Shown here: piece by piece, positions 7,365 to 15,433 of the stretch | Layout of the letters: each line of letters begins with the position of its first letter | Numbering within the stretch: position 1 is the first letter of the stretch | Source of the DNA: a virus | Direction: 5' to 3' (one strand) | Length of the DNA: 64,000 bases | Virus record (IMG/VR): IMGVR_UViG_3300033997_000478 | Coordinates: 232,675 to 296,674 of that record | Translations under genes and position numbers: made by a program | The notes under the pieces: model-generated | What the model was told of the DNA's origin: nothing | Seen by the model: the letters and a program-made list of their open reading frames with translations, nothing else | The model's database searches: none

Positions 7365-7808
7365 ATGAATGACCTTCCCACCCACCACAACGAACGCATC
7401 GTCCCAACGTTCGTCAGTCCTGATGATTCGCGTCTGCAAGGGATCGAACATCGTGACAACTGGTACGAGCCGCGCAATGACGCAGAATGGGCTGAAGTGA
7501 CGAAAGATCAAGCCACTGCCAAGTGGCTGATCGCTAACCATAAGGCGAAGATGCGCAATGAACTGCGCGGGCGCTTTGTGCACATGCACAAGAGCCGTCG
7601 TTTGCGTAAGCATGCTCGTCGCGCCGGCCACTACCACTTCCACGCCCAACTGATGAATGACCAGAACATCCTGAGTCTTCAGACGGGTCTGCTGAGGTGG
7701 AGCGCTCGCCAGCCGGTTCGACTGATGGGTGAGTCCGAAGTTCGCTTGGTCCAAGTTGTTGTTTCGCCCTCCGTAATCACCTCTCTCCTGAAGGATTCTG
7801 ATCTATGA
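7365..7808 (+). CDS. HKG-motif basic protein 5 (147 aa)
   Basis: ATG at 7365 with AAGGA at 7352-7356; the longer in-frame extension to 7158 overlaps the previous gene and is not expected to be coding. The motif here is LRGRFVHMHKSRRLRKHARR at about residues 66-85, with Gly replaced by Ser. The N-terminal half is acidic (NWYEPRNDAEWAEV), the C-terminal third is hydrophobic-basic. It overlaps the DUF4262 gene by 4 nt. Function unknown. Confidence 0.68.
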   Translation: MNDLPTHHNERIVPTFVSPDDSRLQGIEHRDNWYEPRNDAEWAEVTKDQATAKWLIANHKAKMRNELRGRFVHMHKSRRLRKHARRAGHYHFHAQLMNDQNILSLQTGLLRWSARQPVRLMGESEVRLVQVVVSPSVITSLLKDSDL

Positions 7809-8323
7809 GCAATGAACAGCGCGTCAATGACGAACTGGAACGACAGCGCGATCGCTACCGTTCCATGATGAAGAACCACGGCTACGCACTGGTGACAGTG
7901 GAGGATGATGACAATGATCTTCCCTTCCACTACACGGTGGGGCTGACCAACGGCGGCCTGCCGGAACTGCTGTTGGTTGGCAAGTTCGAACGCCCGGTGG
8001 CCGAGCACATCCTCAACAGCGTGGCCGCGATCCTGATCGGTCGTGGCGCCACCAACCAGTTGGGTCAGTACAGCCAGATCAAGCTCACCGATCTACTGGC
8101 TGATGCCGAAGACCGGCCGATCCCGCTGCGCCTGCAGCTGATCAACCAAGCCGAGGCGGAACGGATGTACCTGATCCAAGCCGAACCCATCCTCCAAGAC
8201 CATCTGGTGGGTGTGGTGCAGATCCTGACGCCGGACAATTGGGGACGCTATCCGGACGATTCGGGTTACAACTTCAACGACTACCCGCAGGTGCTGGCAG
8301 CACCAAAGGCCTACAGCCAATGA
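7805..8323 (+). CDS. DUF4262 domain protein (172 aa)
   Basis: ATGA overlap with the upstream gene. Residues 22-110 match the DUF4262 pattern as I know it: HGYALVTVEDDD, then FHYTVGLTNGGLPELLLVG and a run of hydrophobic helices with LNSVAAILIGRG. Proteins of this family occur in many bacteria and phages without an assigned biochemical role. The C-terminal part (LQDHLVGVVQILTPDNWGRYPDD) is also typical of the family. It is the ninth gene of the plus-strand accessory block. Confidence 0.8.
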   Translation: MSNEQRVNDELERQRDRYRSMMKNHGYALVTVEDDDNDLPFHYTVGLTNGGLPELLLVGKFERPVAEHILNSVAAILIGRGATNQLGQYSQIKLTDLLADAEDRPIPLRLQLINQAEAERMYLIQAEPILQDHLVGVVQILTPDNWGRYPDDSGYNFNDYPQVLAAPKAYSQ

Positions 8324-8841
8324 GCGACCTTGCCCCTCACACTGGGTTTGCTCGTGTCACCTCCGATCCCTTCCTGGCCTACTTCCGTATGCGCTGGGCC
8401 AACTGGGAACGGCACGGCTTCCCCAACTGCGACAAGAAGATGTTGCCCCTGATGCCGATGTTGGGCGCCTTACCCGGCTTGGTGCCGGTGGCGTGCTGCT
8501 CCTCGCATCCTGATCGGGGTACCAGTGATCGTGACCGGACCTTCTTCATCAACTTCGCCACCGATGAGCAAGGTCTGGAAACGATGGACGTGTTGTGTGG
8601 GCTGGTCATGCCGCACGATCCGTTCCTGGAGTTCAAGCGCTGGCAGCCGATAGAACCGATGTACCCCACCGAGTCCCGTGACGTGAATGCCCGCAAGTGG
8701 ATGGGTTATCGCTTCAACCGGATTTGGCACACCCTGCATCACACCAATGCCAACGTCGATGAACTGCTGAAGAACTTCGAACGCGGCCTGCGCAATACCC
8801 TGTCGATCTTGGAAGTTGAACTTCCGAACAAGGCAGCATAA
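8320..8841 (+). CDS. Hypothetical protein (173 aa)
   Basis: The start at 8320 overlaps the upstream TGA (ATGA). The centre has VACCSSHPD followed by FFINFATDEQGLETMDVLCG, which recalls small phage proteins with a CxxHP core, but I cannot name the family. The cysteine/histidine cluster could bind a metal. It is the last gene before a strong hairpin, so it probably ends the transcript begun at 4551. Confidence 0.62.
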   Translation: MSDLAPHTGFARVTSDPFLAYFRMRWANWERHGFPNCDKKMLPLMPMLGALPGLVPVACCSSHPDRGTSDRDRTFFINFATDEQGLETMDVLCGLVMPHDPFLEFKRWQPIEPMYPTESRDVNARKWMGYRFNRIWHTLHHTNANVDELLKNFERGLRNTLSILEVELPNKAA

Positions 8842-8852
8842 ACGCCATATCG

Positions 8853-8881
8853 CCCTCTCCCTCCATTGCGGAGGGAGAGGG
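8853..8881 (+). terminator. Strong hairpin terminator with TTATG tail
   Basis: A 12-bp perfect stem (CCCTCTCCCTCC) with loop ATTGC is followed by CTTTATGACTGCC and then TTGTTTTTGG. It also has CATAA to its left. It ends the plus-strand block and lies opposite the end of a minus-strand gene. Confidence 0.8.
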
Positions 8882-8910
8882 CTTTATGACTGCCGATTGT
8901 TTTTGGCTTT

Positions 8911-9255
8911 TCAGCACCAAACCAGGAAACTCGTTACAAGAACGTAGACCACCACCATCCCCAACTCGCAGGTGATGTGACGGCTGAGCATCTTGCGTAG
9001 CGGAGCCTCTCTCTCAAACAGCGTGGTAGCCACCACACCGGACAGCTCGATCAGCAGGACGAGCACGACCGACTCCAGTGAGAACTGCGAGAGAACATAC
9101 ATCGTGCCCGCTAACTCGGCCAGGCTATGGAAGAGCAGACCCAAGTACCAGAGCTTATTCTGCTGTCGCCGTGAGGCGCTGTAGCCGAAGTCTACCAAAT
9201 GGGCCAGCAGTCCATGCTTGAGCAGGAGGAGTCCTAGCAATTGCGCCCCTGTCAT
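8911..9255 (-). CDS. Small membrane protein, possibly DUF3307-like (114 aa)
   Basis: ATG at 9255 with AGGAG upstream. Three to four hydrophobic stretches are visible: LLGLLLLKHGLLAHLV at the start, a central LGLLFHSLAELAGTMYVL, SVVLVLLIELSGVVATTL, and a C-terminal LGMVVVYVLVTSFLV. The N-terminal LLLKHGLLAHLVDF resembles DUF3307 integral membrane proteins, but the match is by eye. A holin role is possible for a small multi-pass phage protein; nothing in the neighbourhood (helicase upstream) supports it directly. Confidence 0.55.
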   Translation of the reverse strand: MTGAQLLGLLLLKHGLLAHLVDFGYSASRRQQNKLWYLGLLFHSLAELAGTMYVLSQFSLESVVLVLLIELSGVVATTLFEREAPLRKMLSRHITCELGMVVVYVLVTSFLVWC

Positions 9256-9304
9256 CTCCGGCTCCTAGGTAGAGACTTACCGACCCCTACATAGAATGCG
9301 CATA

Positions 9305-9332
9305 AGAGAGCAGCCCCACGGGGCTGCTCTCT
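9305..9332. terminator. Hairpin between helicase and membrane protein genes
   Basis: A 12-bp stem AGAGAGCAGCCC with loop CACG. On the minus strand it is followed by TTATGCGC, the recurring tail; on the plus strand a TTTTTTCTTTT run follows 15 nt later, so it may act in both directions. Confidence 0.65.
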
Positions 9333-9357
9333 CTGCGGTGGGCTTTTTTCTTTTGGC

Positions 9358-10950
9358 TTACAGGGGCAAACCAGCAGTGACGCCACCGGGTGCATGCCAC
9401 GGAATCTCCTCACCACTACCCATCGGACCGCCGCCGGGTGCTTTGAGGGAGATGTCCGCCTTGCCGTAGTCATCGCGGATGTCGGCAATGGGACTGAACG
9501 GCAGCACGGTGTAGCGATGACGAATCGGAGTATCGCGCGGCTTACGGTGCTTACCACGCTGGATCGTCAGGAACGACTCTTGGTTAATGACTTCCTTGTG
9601 GATGAAGATCTCCAGATCCACCTCTTGGTCAATCGTACCGCAGGAGTCGTAGTAACCCTTGCCTTCCAGATGCTTGACGAAGTCGTTGACGCCCAGGCGG
9701 GTCATCTTCTTCGCTTCAGTGGACAGCTGGGCCGGGGTGATGAAGGTGATACCGCGCGGAGCAGTGAAGTTACGAACACGACGGAACAGGTCACGGATTT
9801 CCGAACCGGTCGGACCGCCCTGGATGCAGCCTCGCTTGGAGATCATGTTCAGGTAGTCAAAGACGATGGCGTGGATTTCATAGCCCTGCGACTCCAGCGC
9901 CGTGATCATGTCAAAGATGCGCTCGTAGGTCATCTCCGACGGATCGCAACGGCCCATCATCACGTTGTAGCCATTGACCGACATCTTCTCGTAGATGTAT
10001 GCCTTGGCCTCGTCGATGGCCGCCTGCTTGATCAGCGGGTCCGGATCGGAGAACATGGCCGTCGGTGCCAGCTGGCCGGTCTCGTTCTCGTACAGGTAGC
10101 GGTACAGCTGCACGATGTTCAGCTGCAGCTCGTTCTCAGCCGAGATATGCAACAGCAACGGCTTCTTGGTCGGGTCACGCATGTACGGGGTGTTGTACAG
10201 GGCGATCTGACGGAACAGGTGCAGGGTGAAGCCGGTCTTGAAGTTGTGCTGCAGTGCGCCGATCAGGACGAACTCACCACGACGCAGGCCTTGGTGTTCG
10301 CCGAGCATGCGATTGATCGCCTGCCAGCCCAGACGCAGAACACCTTCCAACGAGGTTTCCTCACCGGCCCGGTTGATCAGGCGGGAGATGTTGTCACCGT
10401 CAGACAGATCGACCATGTCAATCATGCCGCCGATCTTGAACTCTTCGGAGGTGTTGTTGCGGTACGGGTCGAGCTTTTCGTGGACTTCACTGATCAGGCT
10501 GGACCAGTTGACCTTCTCCGGATTGAAGTTGGCCTTATAGGAGAACTCTTTGAGGATCTCCTTGATCTTGGTCTGATTGACGTAGTCGCGCAGCTCCATG
10601 CGCTGGGCCATGCAGCGCTTTTTCAGGACGATCAGGTCGGTGGTGTCACCGATACCCTGCTCGAACCCGTAGTACAAACCTTCTTCATCCGAAGAATTGA
10701 CACGTATTCTTTGAAGAACAATCGTACGATCCAGCTCTTCGCCGGGAGCGCGTTCTGCCATCCACTCCACGGTACGTTTGAGATTCAGCAAGATCTCACG
10801 GGATCGATCGAAGTCGACGCCGGGCTCGCCGAACTTGATGGTCTCCAGCACTTCCTGCACGAGGTTGACCGAATGGATCGTCGGATCTTTCAGTTGGCCC
10901 TCGTTGAACAACAGTGTTGCTAGTTTGACCAGAAGCAGCTTGGGGTCCAT
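9358..10950 (-). CDS. DnaB/gp41-like replicative DNA helicase (530 aa)
   Basis: An N-terminal helical domain (1-190) is followed by a RecA-fold motor. The P-loop reads GALQHNFKTG with K238-T239 retained but the usual Gly before Lys replaced by Phe. Next come LLLHISAENE (switch region after strand 2), the Walker B strand IHAIVFDYLNMIS, and the TPAQLSTEAKK sensor motif. This order is that of hexameric replicative helicases such as DnaB and T4 gp41. A proline/glycine-rich tail closes the protein. ATG at 10950 faces a plus-strand gene 31 bp away. No primase is visible beside it. Confidence 0.82.
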   Translation of the reverse strand: MDPKLLLVKLATLLFNEGQLKDPTIHSVNLVQEVLETIKFGEPGVDFDRSREILLNLKRTVEWMAERAPGEELDRTIVLQRIRVNSSDEEGLYYGFEQGIGDTTDLIVLKKRCMAQRMELRDYVNQTKIKEILKEFSYKANFNPEKVNWSSLISEVHEKLDPYRNNTSEEFKIGGMIDMVDLSDGDNISRLINRAGEETSLEGVLRLGWQAINRMLGEHQGLRRGEFVLIGALQHNFKTGFTLHLFRQIALYNTPYMRDPTKKPLLLHISAENELQLNIVQLYRYLYENETGQLAPTAMFSDPDPLIKQAAIDEAKAYIYEKMSVNGYNVMMGRCDPSEMTYERIFDMITALESQGYEIHAIVFDYLNMISKRGCIQGGPTGSEIRDLFRRVRNFTAPRGITFITPAQLSTEAKKMTRLGVNDFVKHLEGKGYYDSCGTIDQEVDLEIFIHKEVINQESFLTIQRGKHRKPRDTPIRHRYTVLPFSPIADIRDDYGKADISLKAPGGGPMGSGEEIPWHAPGGVTAGLPL

Positions 10951-10981
10951 TTCTAATTATCCAACCTTAAAGGTTTTTCTG

Positions 10982-11515
10982 ATGAAGATCGTCTATGTTC
11001 CGCAACACATCTACGGCGCGCTGAAGCAGGCGGGTCTGGCTTCGCGCGACCTGTGCGATGTTGGGAAGCTCTTGGGCACACTATCGGCGGAAGATGTAGC
11101 TTTTTATTTCTACGCCAACACGCCGGGAAAAAGCTGCCCCATTCCCAAGCCGCTGAGCGACTACCTGCCGAACCTGTTCTTCCACACCGACAACGGCGCT
11201 GCGCCCTTTGACAGCAGCGACCCGATGCAGGCGCAAGCTATGCGTATGTGGAACTCGTTCGTAAAGAACGGCTCCGCTGCATCACTGTATGAGAAAAATT
11301 CGGTTCTCACTTCGGACTGCTCCGAAGAGGACCTGCTCATCCTCACCCACGTAGCACAGCCCGACGCTGCGGACGGTGAGAAGCCGAAGTTCGATGAAAC
11401 GGCATTCTATGACCGGGTCATCCAGCAACTGCTGGCTTTCCAAAGCCCCGAGCAAGTCATGGCCTCTCCGGTCCTGACCGCTTGGCTGAAGTCGGTGCGG
11501 CCCTCTGCTGCGTAA
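10982..11515 (+). CDS. Hypothetical protein (177 aa)
   Basis: ATG at 10982 with AAAGG upstream; the in-frame extension to 10778 runs antisense through the helicase and is rejected. The protein is soluble, with DLLILTHVAQPDAADGEK and a helical end (RVIQQLLAFQSPEQVM). No family recognised. It sits between the helicase and the capsid gene, separated from the latter by a 273-bp leader. It may be expressed with the capsid block or separately. Confidence 0.65.
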   Translation: MKIVYVPQHIYGALKQAGLASRDLCDVGKLLGTLSAEDVAFYFYANTPGKSCPIPKPLSDYLPNLFFHTDNGAAPFDSSDPMQAQAMRMWNSFVKNGSAASLYEKNSVLTSDCSEEDLLILTHVAQPDAADGEKPKFDETAFYDRVIQQLLAFQSPEQVMASPVLTAWLKSVRPSAA

Positions 11516-11788
11516 CCCCCAACAGCAGAGCTTGTAACAAAAACCTGCTTTCACAATGACTAATGATTTGGTAGTTGTTCTACCAAGAGCTTTTAGCTCG
11601 CCCCATTGCGTATGTAAAAACGTATTCTGTACGTAAAAACGTAATGGTGTGAGGTTAGCCCTCGTTAGAGTGGTGGTCCATAGATTGCCTGCCAGACCCG
11701 GCAGCGGCTAGGAGGCCCCATCAATTAGTGAAAGCGGTGGGGAAAAGGCTACTACTGCTGCCCTTCAAACTCAAGGAACCAAAGAACC
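11516..11788 (+). promoter_or_regulatory. Upstream region of capsid gene with 19-bp-spaced direct repeat
   Basis: This is the longest non-coding gap in the window. It holds a perfect 7-bp hairpin TTGGTAG-TTGTT-CTACCAA at 11568-11586, and an 11-bp direct repeat GTAAAAACGTA at 11614-11624 and 11633-11643 (period 19 bp, about two helical turns). AAGGAA at 11773-11778 is the ribosome site for the capsid gene. The repeat looks like an operator or a phage-specific promoter element. Confidence 0.45.
11614..11643 (+). repeat. Two direct copies of GTAAAAACGTA
   Basis: Identical 11-mers begin at 11614 and 11633, each containing the short palindrome TACGTA-like end. They are AT-rich islands in GC-rich surroundings about 145 bp upstream of the capsid start. 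Confidence 0.85.
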
Positions 11789-14059
11789 ATGTCCTCTCTG
11801 AAGCTCAAGGGTCGGAACCAGGCCCCGCTGACCAAGCTGGCCCACACCCTGAAGGCGAACATCGCCACCCAGGGCGCTGACTTCGTCTCCGCCGGCCAGA
11901 CCAACACCCTCATCTCGATGGAAGGCTTCTCCGATGCGCAGGCTGCCAGCCTGCAGAGCACCTTCGACCAGGTCCGCAGCGACATCCGCGACGAACTGAA
12001 GAAGTTCAAGCTGGGCGCCGGCTTCGGCTTCGAAGCCCTTGCCGACGGCTGCGAAGATCCGGAAGCCATCCGTCAGCTCGACACCGCGCTGGACGCCGGC
12101 GCCATGGCCGCCATGGCTGCGGGCAACCCGGTTGCCTACGCACAGCAGGCCTACAACGGCCAGCCGGTTGCCACCGGCGAGAACGTCACCCTGGTCGACA
12201 CCATGGCCCTGCAGGGCGGTGCCAACTCGATGGACTACCGCGCCAACGTGGCGATGGAAGCCTTCAACGAGCAGGAACTGCGTGATCACCTGCCGTACTC
12301 GATCCTGTTCAACGTCTTCGCCTCGCGCCAGGACGACTTCAGCGAAATGCTGTTCCCGACCACCGTCGTGCCGCCGGATCAAGCCGGTCTGGACATCACC
12401 GTGGCCCGCATGCAGGTCTTCAACGAAGTCCGTCACCAGGCCTCCGGCGCCAAGATCGACTTCGGCAAGCGCAACCTGATCGACGCCGCCATCGACCACA
12501 CCATCCTGGCCGATGAGCACACCCGCCTGGTCCCGGTCGTCCTGGAAGACGGCAGCAACGCCGACAAGTTCGTCGACGAAGCCGTGGTTCCGACCTTCTT
12601 CCAGCGCGTGGGCAACTTCGACGTGCCGACCTCGGCGCTGAAGCTGGATGAAACCATCGACCTGCTGGGCATCTCGCAGTGGCAGCCGCTGCTGGGCGCT
12701 GGCGTGATCGACCACTCCGACGACGTCGACGCTCGCGTCGTGCTGTCCGAGCTGTACCTGCAGTCGGCCGACGGCGCCGTTGCTGTCAAGTTCCCGGTCG
12801 AGCGTCTGGCTCGCAACCAGTTCAACAAGACCACCGAAGGCAACAGCCGCCTGACCGGTCTGCAGTTCACCTCCACCGACCTGGTCATCGACAAGAACTC
12901 GAAGGCCCTCGACGGCACCGACGTCGCCGCGTTCGCCGGCATCGTCACCGGTGAGTACACCGTGCGCCTGTCGGTCAACGTGTCGGGTGAGCTGAACCAC
13001 GAGTTCGGCAACATCAAGGTCTGGGCCTCGAAGGTCTCGGTCGCCTCGATCCAGGACAAGAACGGCAATGCCATTCCGACCTCGGCCGGTGCCGGCAAGG
13101 CCGTCGCTGATGCCCTGAAGCCGCTGTCCATCATCGGCTACACCATCCGCGCCAACCGTACCAACGCCAACAAGCGTACCCGTGGCCACCTGCTGGACAC
13201 CGTGTACGAAACCCAGCGCTACACCATCCCGCTGGGCAGCCCGCTGTCGATCACCTCCCCGGTGAGCCATGGCGATGCCCGCGACGCCGCTGACCAGAAG
13301 ACCCTGATCGCTGCCGCTCGTATGCGCAACAGCAACAACGCGGTCACCGCGCTGTTCGCCATTGCCGACCAGCTGCGCGAAGTCACCAAGGGTCCGAAGC
13401 TGCCGGCCGGTGAGTACTGCGGCGTGGGCGGCCTGGGCCGCTTCCTGGTCGATCCGTTCTTCGAAGAGCACACCGTCGACCTGGTGCAGTGCCTGAACAG
13501 CATCAAGTCGCAGGACCGTGCGCTGGACATCAGCTCGGTGCTGGTCAACGTGCTGCGTGACATCGCCTACCGCATGTACCGCGACACCAAGATCCAGCCG
13601 GCGATCGACGCCCAGACCGGTACCACCGGCGAAGCTCCGATCCTGCTGGTCGGTACCGACCAGGTGCTGATCCGTCACCTGCTGATCAACGGCGACAGCC
13701 GCACCTTCGGCACCGTGTTCGACAAGGCCGTCGTCAAGGCCTCGCTGGACCGCCGCATGTACGGCAAGATCGTCCTGACCCTGACCCGCGCCAACGCGGA
13801 AGGTCCGGATCCGCTGACCTTCGGTACCCACGCCTGGATGTCGGAACTGATCGCCACCATGCCGATCAGCCGCAACGGCGCCACCACCAAGGAAGCGACC
13901 GTTCAGCCGCGTACCCTGCACATCAACAACATGCCGGTCCTGGCCATCGTGTCGGTGAAGGGTCTGTCGAAGGTCCTGGTCGACAAGACCAGCACCCCGG
14001 CGATCGCTGCTGCCGTCACCAACGTGTACCTGGACGGCCTGAAGTACCCGACCCTGTAA
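11789..14059 (+). CDS. Major capsid protein candidate (756 aa)
   Basis: The protein starts at an ATG with AAGGAA upstream. Codon use is almost entirely the G/C-ending optimal set, the strongest in the window, as expected for the most abundant virion protein. A helical N-terminal region (about 1-130) could be a delta-like scaffold segment. It is followed by LPYSILFNVFASRQDDFSEMLFPTTVV, a motif style I associate with large-phage capsid proteins, and by long alpha/beta HK97-like stretches. It stands alone between its own leader and a strong hairpin. Identification rests on length, codon bias, context and motif style, not on a database match. Confidence 0.72.
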   Translation: MSSLKLKGRNQAPLTKLAHTLKANIATQGADFVSAGQTNTLISMEGFSDAQAASLQSTFDQVRSDIRDELKKFKLGAGFGFEALADGCEDPEAIRQLDTALDAGAMAAMAAGNPVAYAQQAYNGQPVATGENVTLVDTMALQGGANSMDYRANVAMEAFNEQELRDHLPYSILFNVFASRQDDFSEMLFPTTVVPPDQAGLDITVARMQVFNEVRHQASGAKIDFGKRNLIDAAIDHTILADEHTRLVPVVLEDGSNADKFVDEAVVPTFFQRVGNFDVPTSALKLDETIDLLGISQWQPLLGAGVIDHSDDVDARVVLSELYLQSADGAVAVKFPVERLARNQFNKTTEGNSRLTGLQFTSTDLVIDKNSKALDGTDVAAFAGIVTGEYTVRLSVNVSGELNHEFGNIKVWASKVSVASIQDKNGNAIPTSAGAGKAVADALKPLSIIGYTIRANRTNANKRTRGHLLDTVYETQRYTIPLGSPLSITSPVSHGDARDAADQKTLIAAARMRNSNNAVTALFAIADQLREVTKGPKLPAGEYCGVGGLGRFLVDPFFEEHTVDLVQCLNSIKSQDRALDISSVLVNVLRDIAYRMYRDTKIQPAIDAQTGTTGEAPILLVGTDQVLIRHLLINGDSRTFGTVFDKAVVKASLDRRMYGKIVLTLTRANAEGPDPLTFGTHAWMSELIATMPISRNGATTKEATVQPRTLHINNMPVLAIVSVKGLSKVLVDKTSTPAIAAAVTNVYLDGLKYPTL

Positions 14060-14118
14060 TAGGGCGGCGTGCAGGCTACGTGCAAAGAACCATAGCGTAG
14101 TAGCCGACGTAACGGTAG

Positions 14119-14144
14119 CCGAGGCCCTCGAAAGAGGGCCTCGG
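14119..14144 (+). terminator. Capsid gene terminator with TTATG tail
   Basis: An 11-bp perfect stem (CCGAGGCCCTC) with a GAAA tetraloop is followed by TTTTATGCTGCC. It insulates the capsid gene from the genes downstream. Confidence 0.8.
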
Positions 14145-14244
14145 TTTTATGCTGCCTTTTGGTTGAACCGGATTACAAACCCTTACTATCTACTTGTAGC
14201 AGTTCTCGAAAAGCTACGAAACACCATCCAGCAGAAAGACAGGT

Positions 14245-15414
14245 ATGGGAAAAAATCCACAACAACCAAGGCACTACCGAACCAAGGTAGTGGCGTCCAC
14301 GGGGGAACGGTTCCAAAATCTCTCGGCGGCCGGGGAGTTTGGATACCAGATCTTTAACACGATGTATCGGTCGCTCTTCGTGGCCACCCGTGCCGGGGTG
14401 CGCTTTGAAGTTCCGCGACAGTCAGTACGGGTCAACAAGGATCCCGGAGTCCTGATTCGCGTGAAGGTTGCTGCCTCACCTTCCGTAAATCTAGACGTAT
14501 CTGGGCTATCTAATGACAAAGGTACAAAAGCATCCACGCAGGAAGCAACCGCCTATATTGGCGCTATTGAATCTGCTGCTGCTAAGGCATTGGGTCAGGC
14601 ATCTCGGGTCTGCTACGTAGACTACAAGATCCCTGAGGAGGATTTCGACAACAATGGAGGTTTGCTGTTCCTCCAGAATTTGGACATCCAGCTTTCCGTA
14701 CTCAGTGCTGCCAATACCCCTCACCATCCCTACTCCATTTCTGGTCAGCGCGACCGGGACGCTTATGCCCTCAGGCAGAGCAAGGAGATCACCACGATGT
14801 ACGGAGTGACCATCCGCGACAAGGATGGATATTTCGGCAATCGTTTCTTGAACATCAACGGCGAGGTCTATCGAGTCCCCGTCATCCGCGATGGTCAAGA
14901 ACCTGATGGTGTCTACCGTCATGTCACCGGCCGCACGACCGGTGAGTTCACAGTAGATCGTACCGCTGTCGAGTTCTTCGAGTTTGAAGAAGCCGACAAG
15001 GAACTGGGGTTGTACCTCACCTACAACGAAGCCTTGGCCCTCGGGAACCAGGCCGATAAGAACAAGCGCGAGTATGAAGAAAAGGCCAATGCCCACCGGC
15101 AGGCTGAACTTCAGGCAAAGCTCTACCAGAGCCAAGCCGATGCAGCGTTCTCCCGCGAGAAGGAGGCGATGCGTCTACATGCAGCGCGACGAGAGCACGC
15201 CTTGCGTGAACTCGAACTTGCCCAGCAGGCCCTCGAAGTTGCACTCAATCAACGCGAGGCTTTGCTCAGGCGCGACATCCTGTTGCTGAAGGAACTGTCC
15301 GAGAAGTCCAGTTATGCCCGTCGCGAGACGGCAGACCTGATGAAGACAATCCCGATGCTGATCACCTCTGGTATCGCCCTAGTAGTTGCAATTCAGAAAC
15401 TCCGCTCCGCTTAA
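14245..15414 (+). CDS. Structural protein with coiled coil and C-terminal membrane-like segment (389 aa)
   Basis: ATG at 14245 after AGAAAGACAGGT. Residues 1-255 form a globular region with no recognised fold. Residues 260-360 are a long charged helix rich in Ala, Glu, Arg and Gln, predicted to be coiled coil. The protein ends in a hydrophobic stretch (MLITSGIALVVAIQKL, about 369-384). A tail-anchored architecture is unusual for a gene lying just downstream of the capsid gene. It could be an internal or ejected protein that enters the membrane, or a membrane organiser of assembly. No family known to me. Confidence 0.68.
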   Translation: MGKNPQQPRHYRTKVVASTGERFQNLSAAGEFGYQIFNTMYRSLFVATRAGVRFEVPRQSVRVNKDPGVLIRVKVAASPSVNLDVSGLSNDKGTKASTQEATAYIGAIESAAAKALGQASRVCYVDYKIPEEDFDNNGGLLFLQNLDIQLSVLSAANTPHHPYSISGQRDRDAYALRQSKEITTMYGVTIRDKDGYFGNRFLNINGEVYRVPVIRDGQEPDGVYRHVTGRTTGEFTVDRTAVEFFEFEEADKELGLYLTYNEALALGNQADKNKREYEEKANAHRQAELQAKLYQSQADAAFSREKEAMRLHAARREHALRELELAQQALEVALNQREALLRRDILLLKELSEKSSYARRETADLMKTIPMLITSGIALVVAIQKLRSA

Positions 15415-15433
15415 AAGAAGGCACACGTCCATC

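Noticed and set aside
11771-13921. 716-residue minus-strand open frame across the capsid gene
   Set aside because: Antisense shadow caused by strong codon bias; no start signal, no known motif, and the sense frame is clearly coding.
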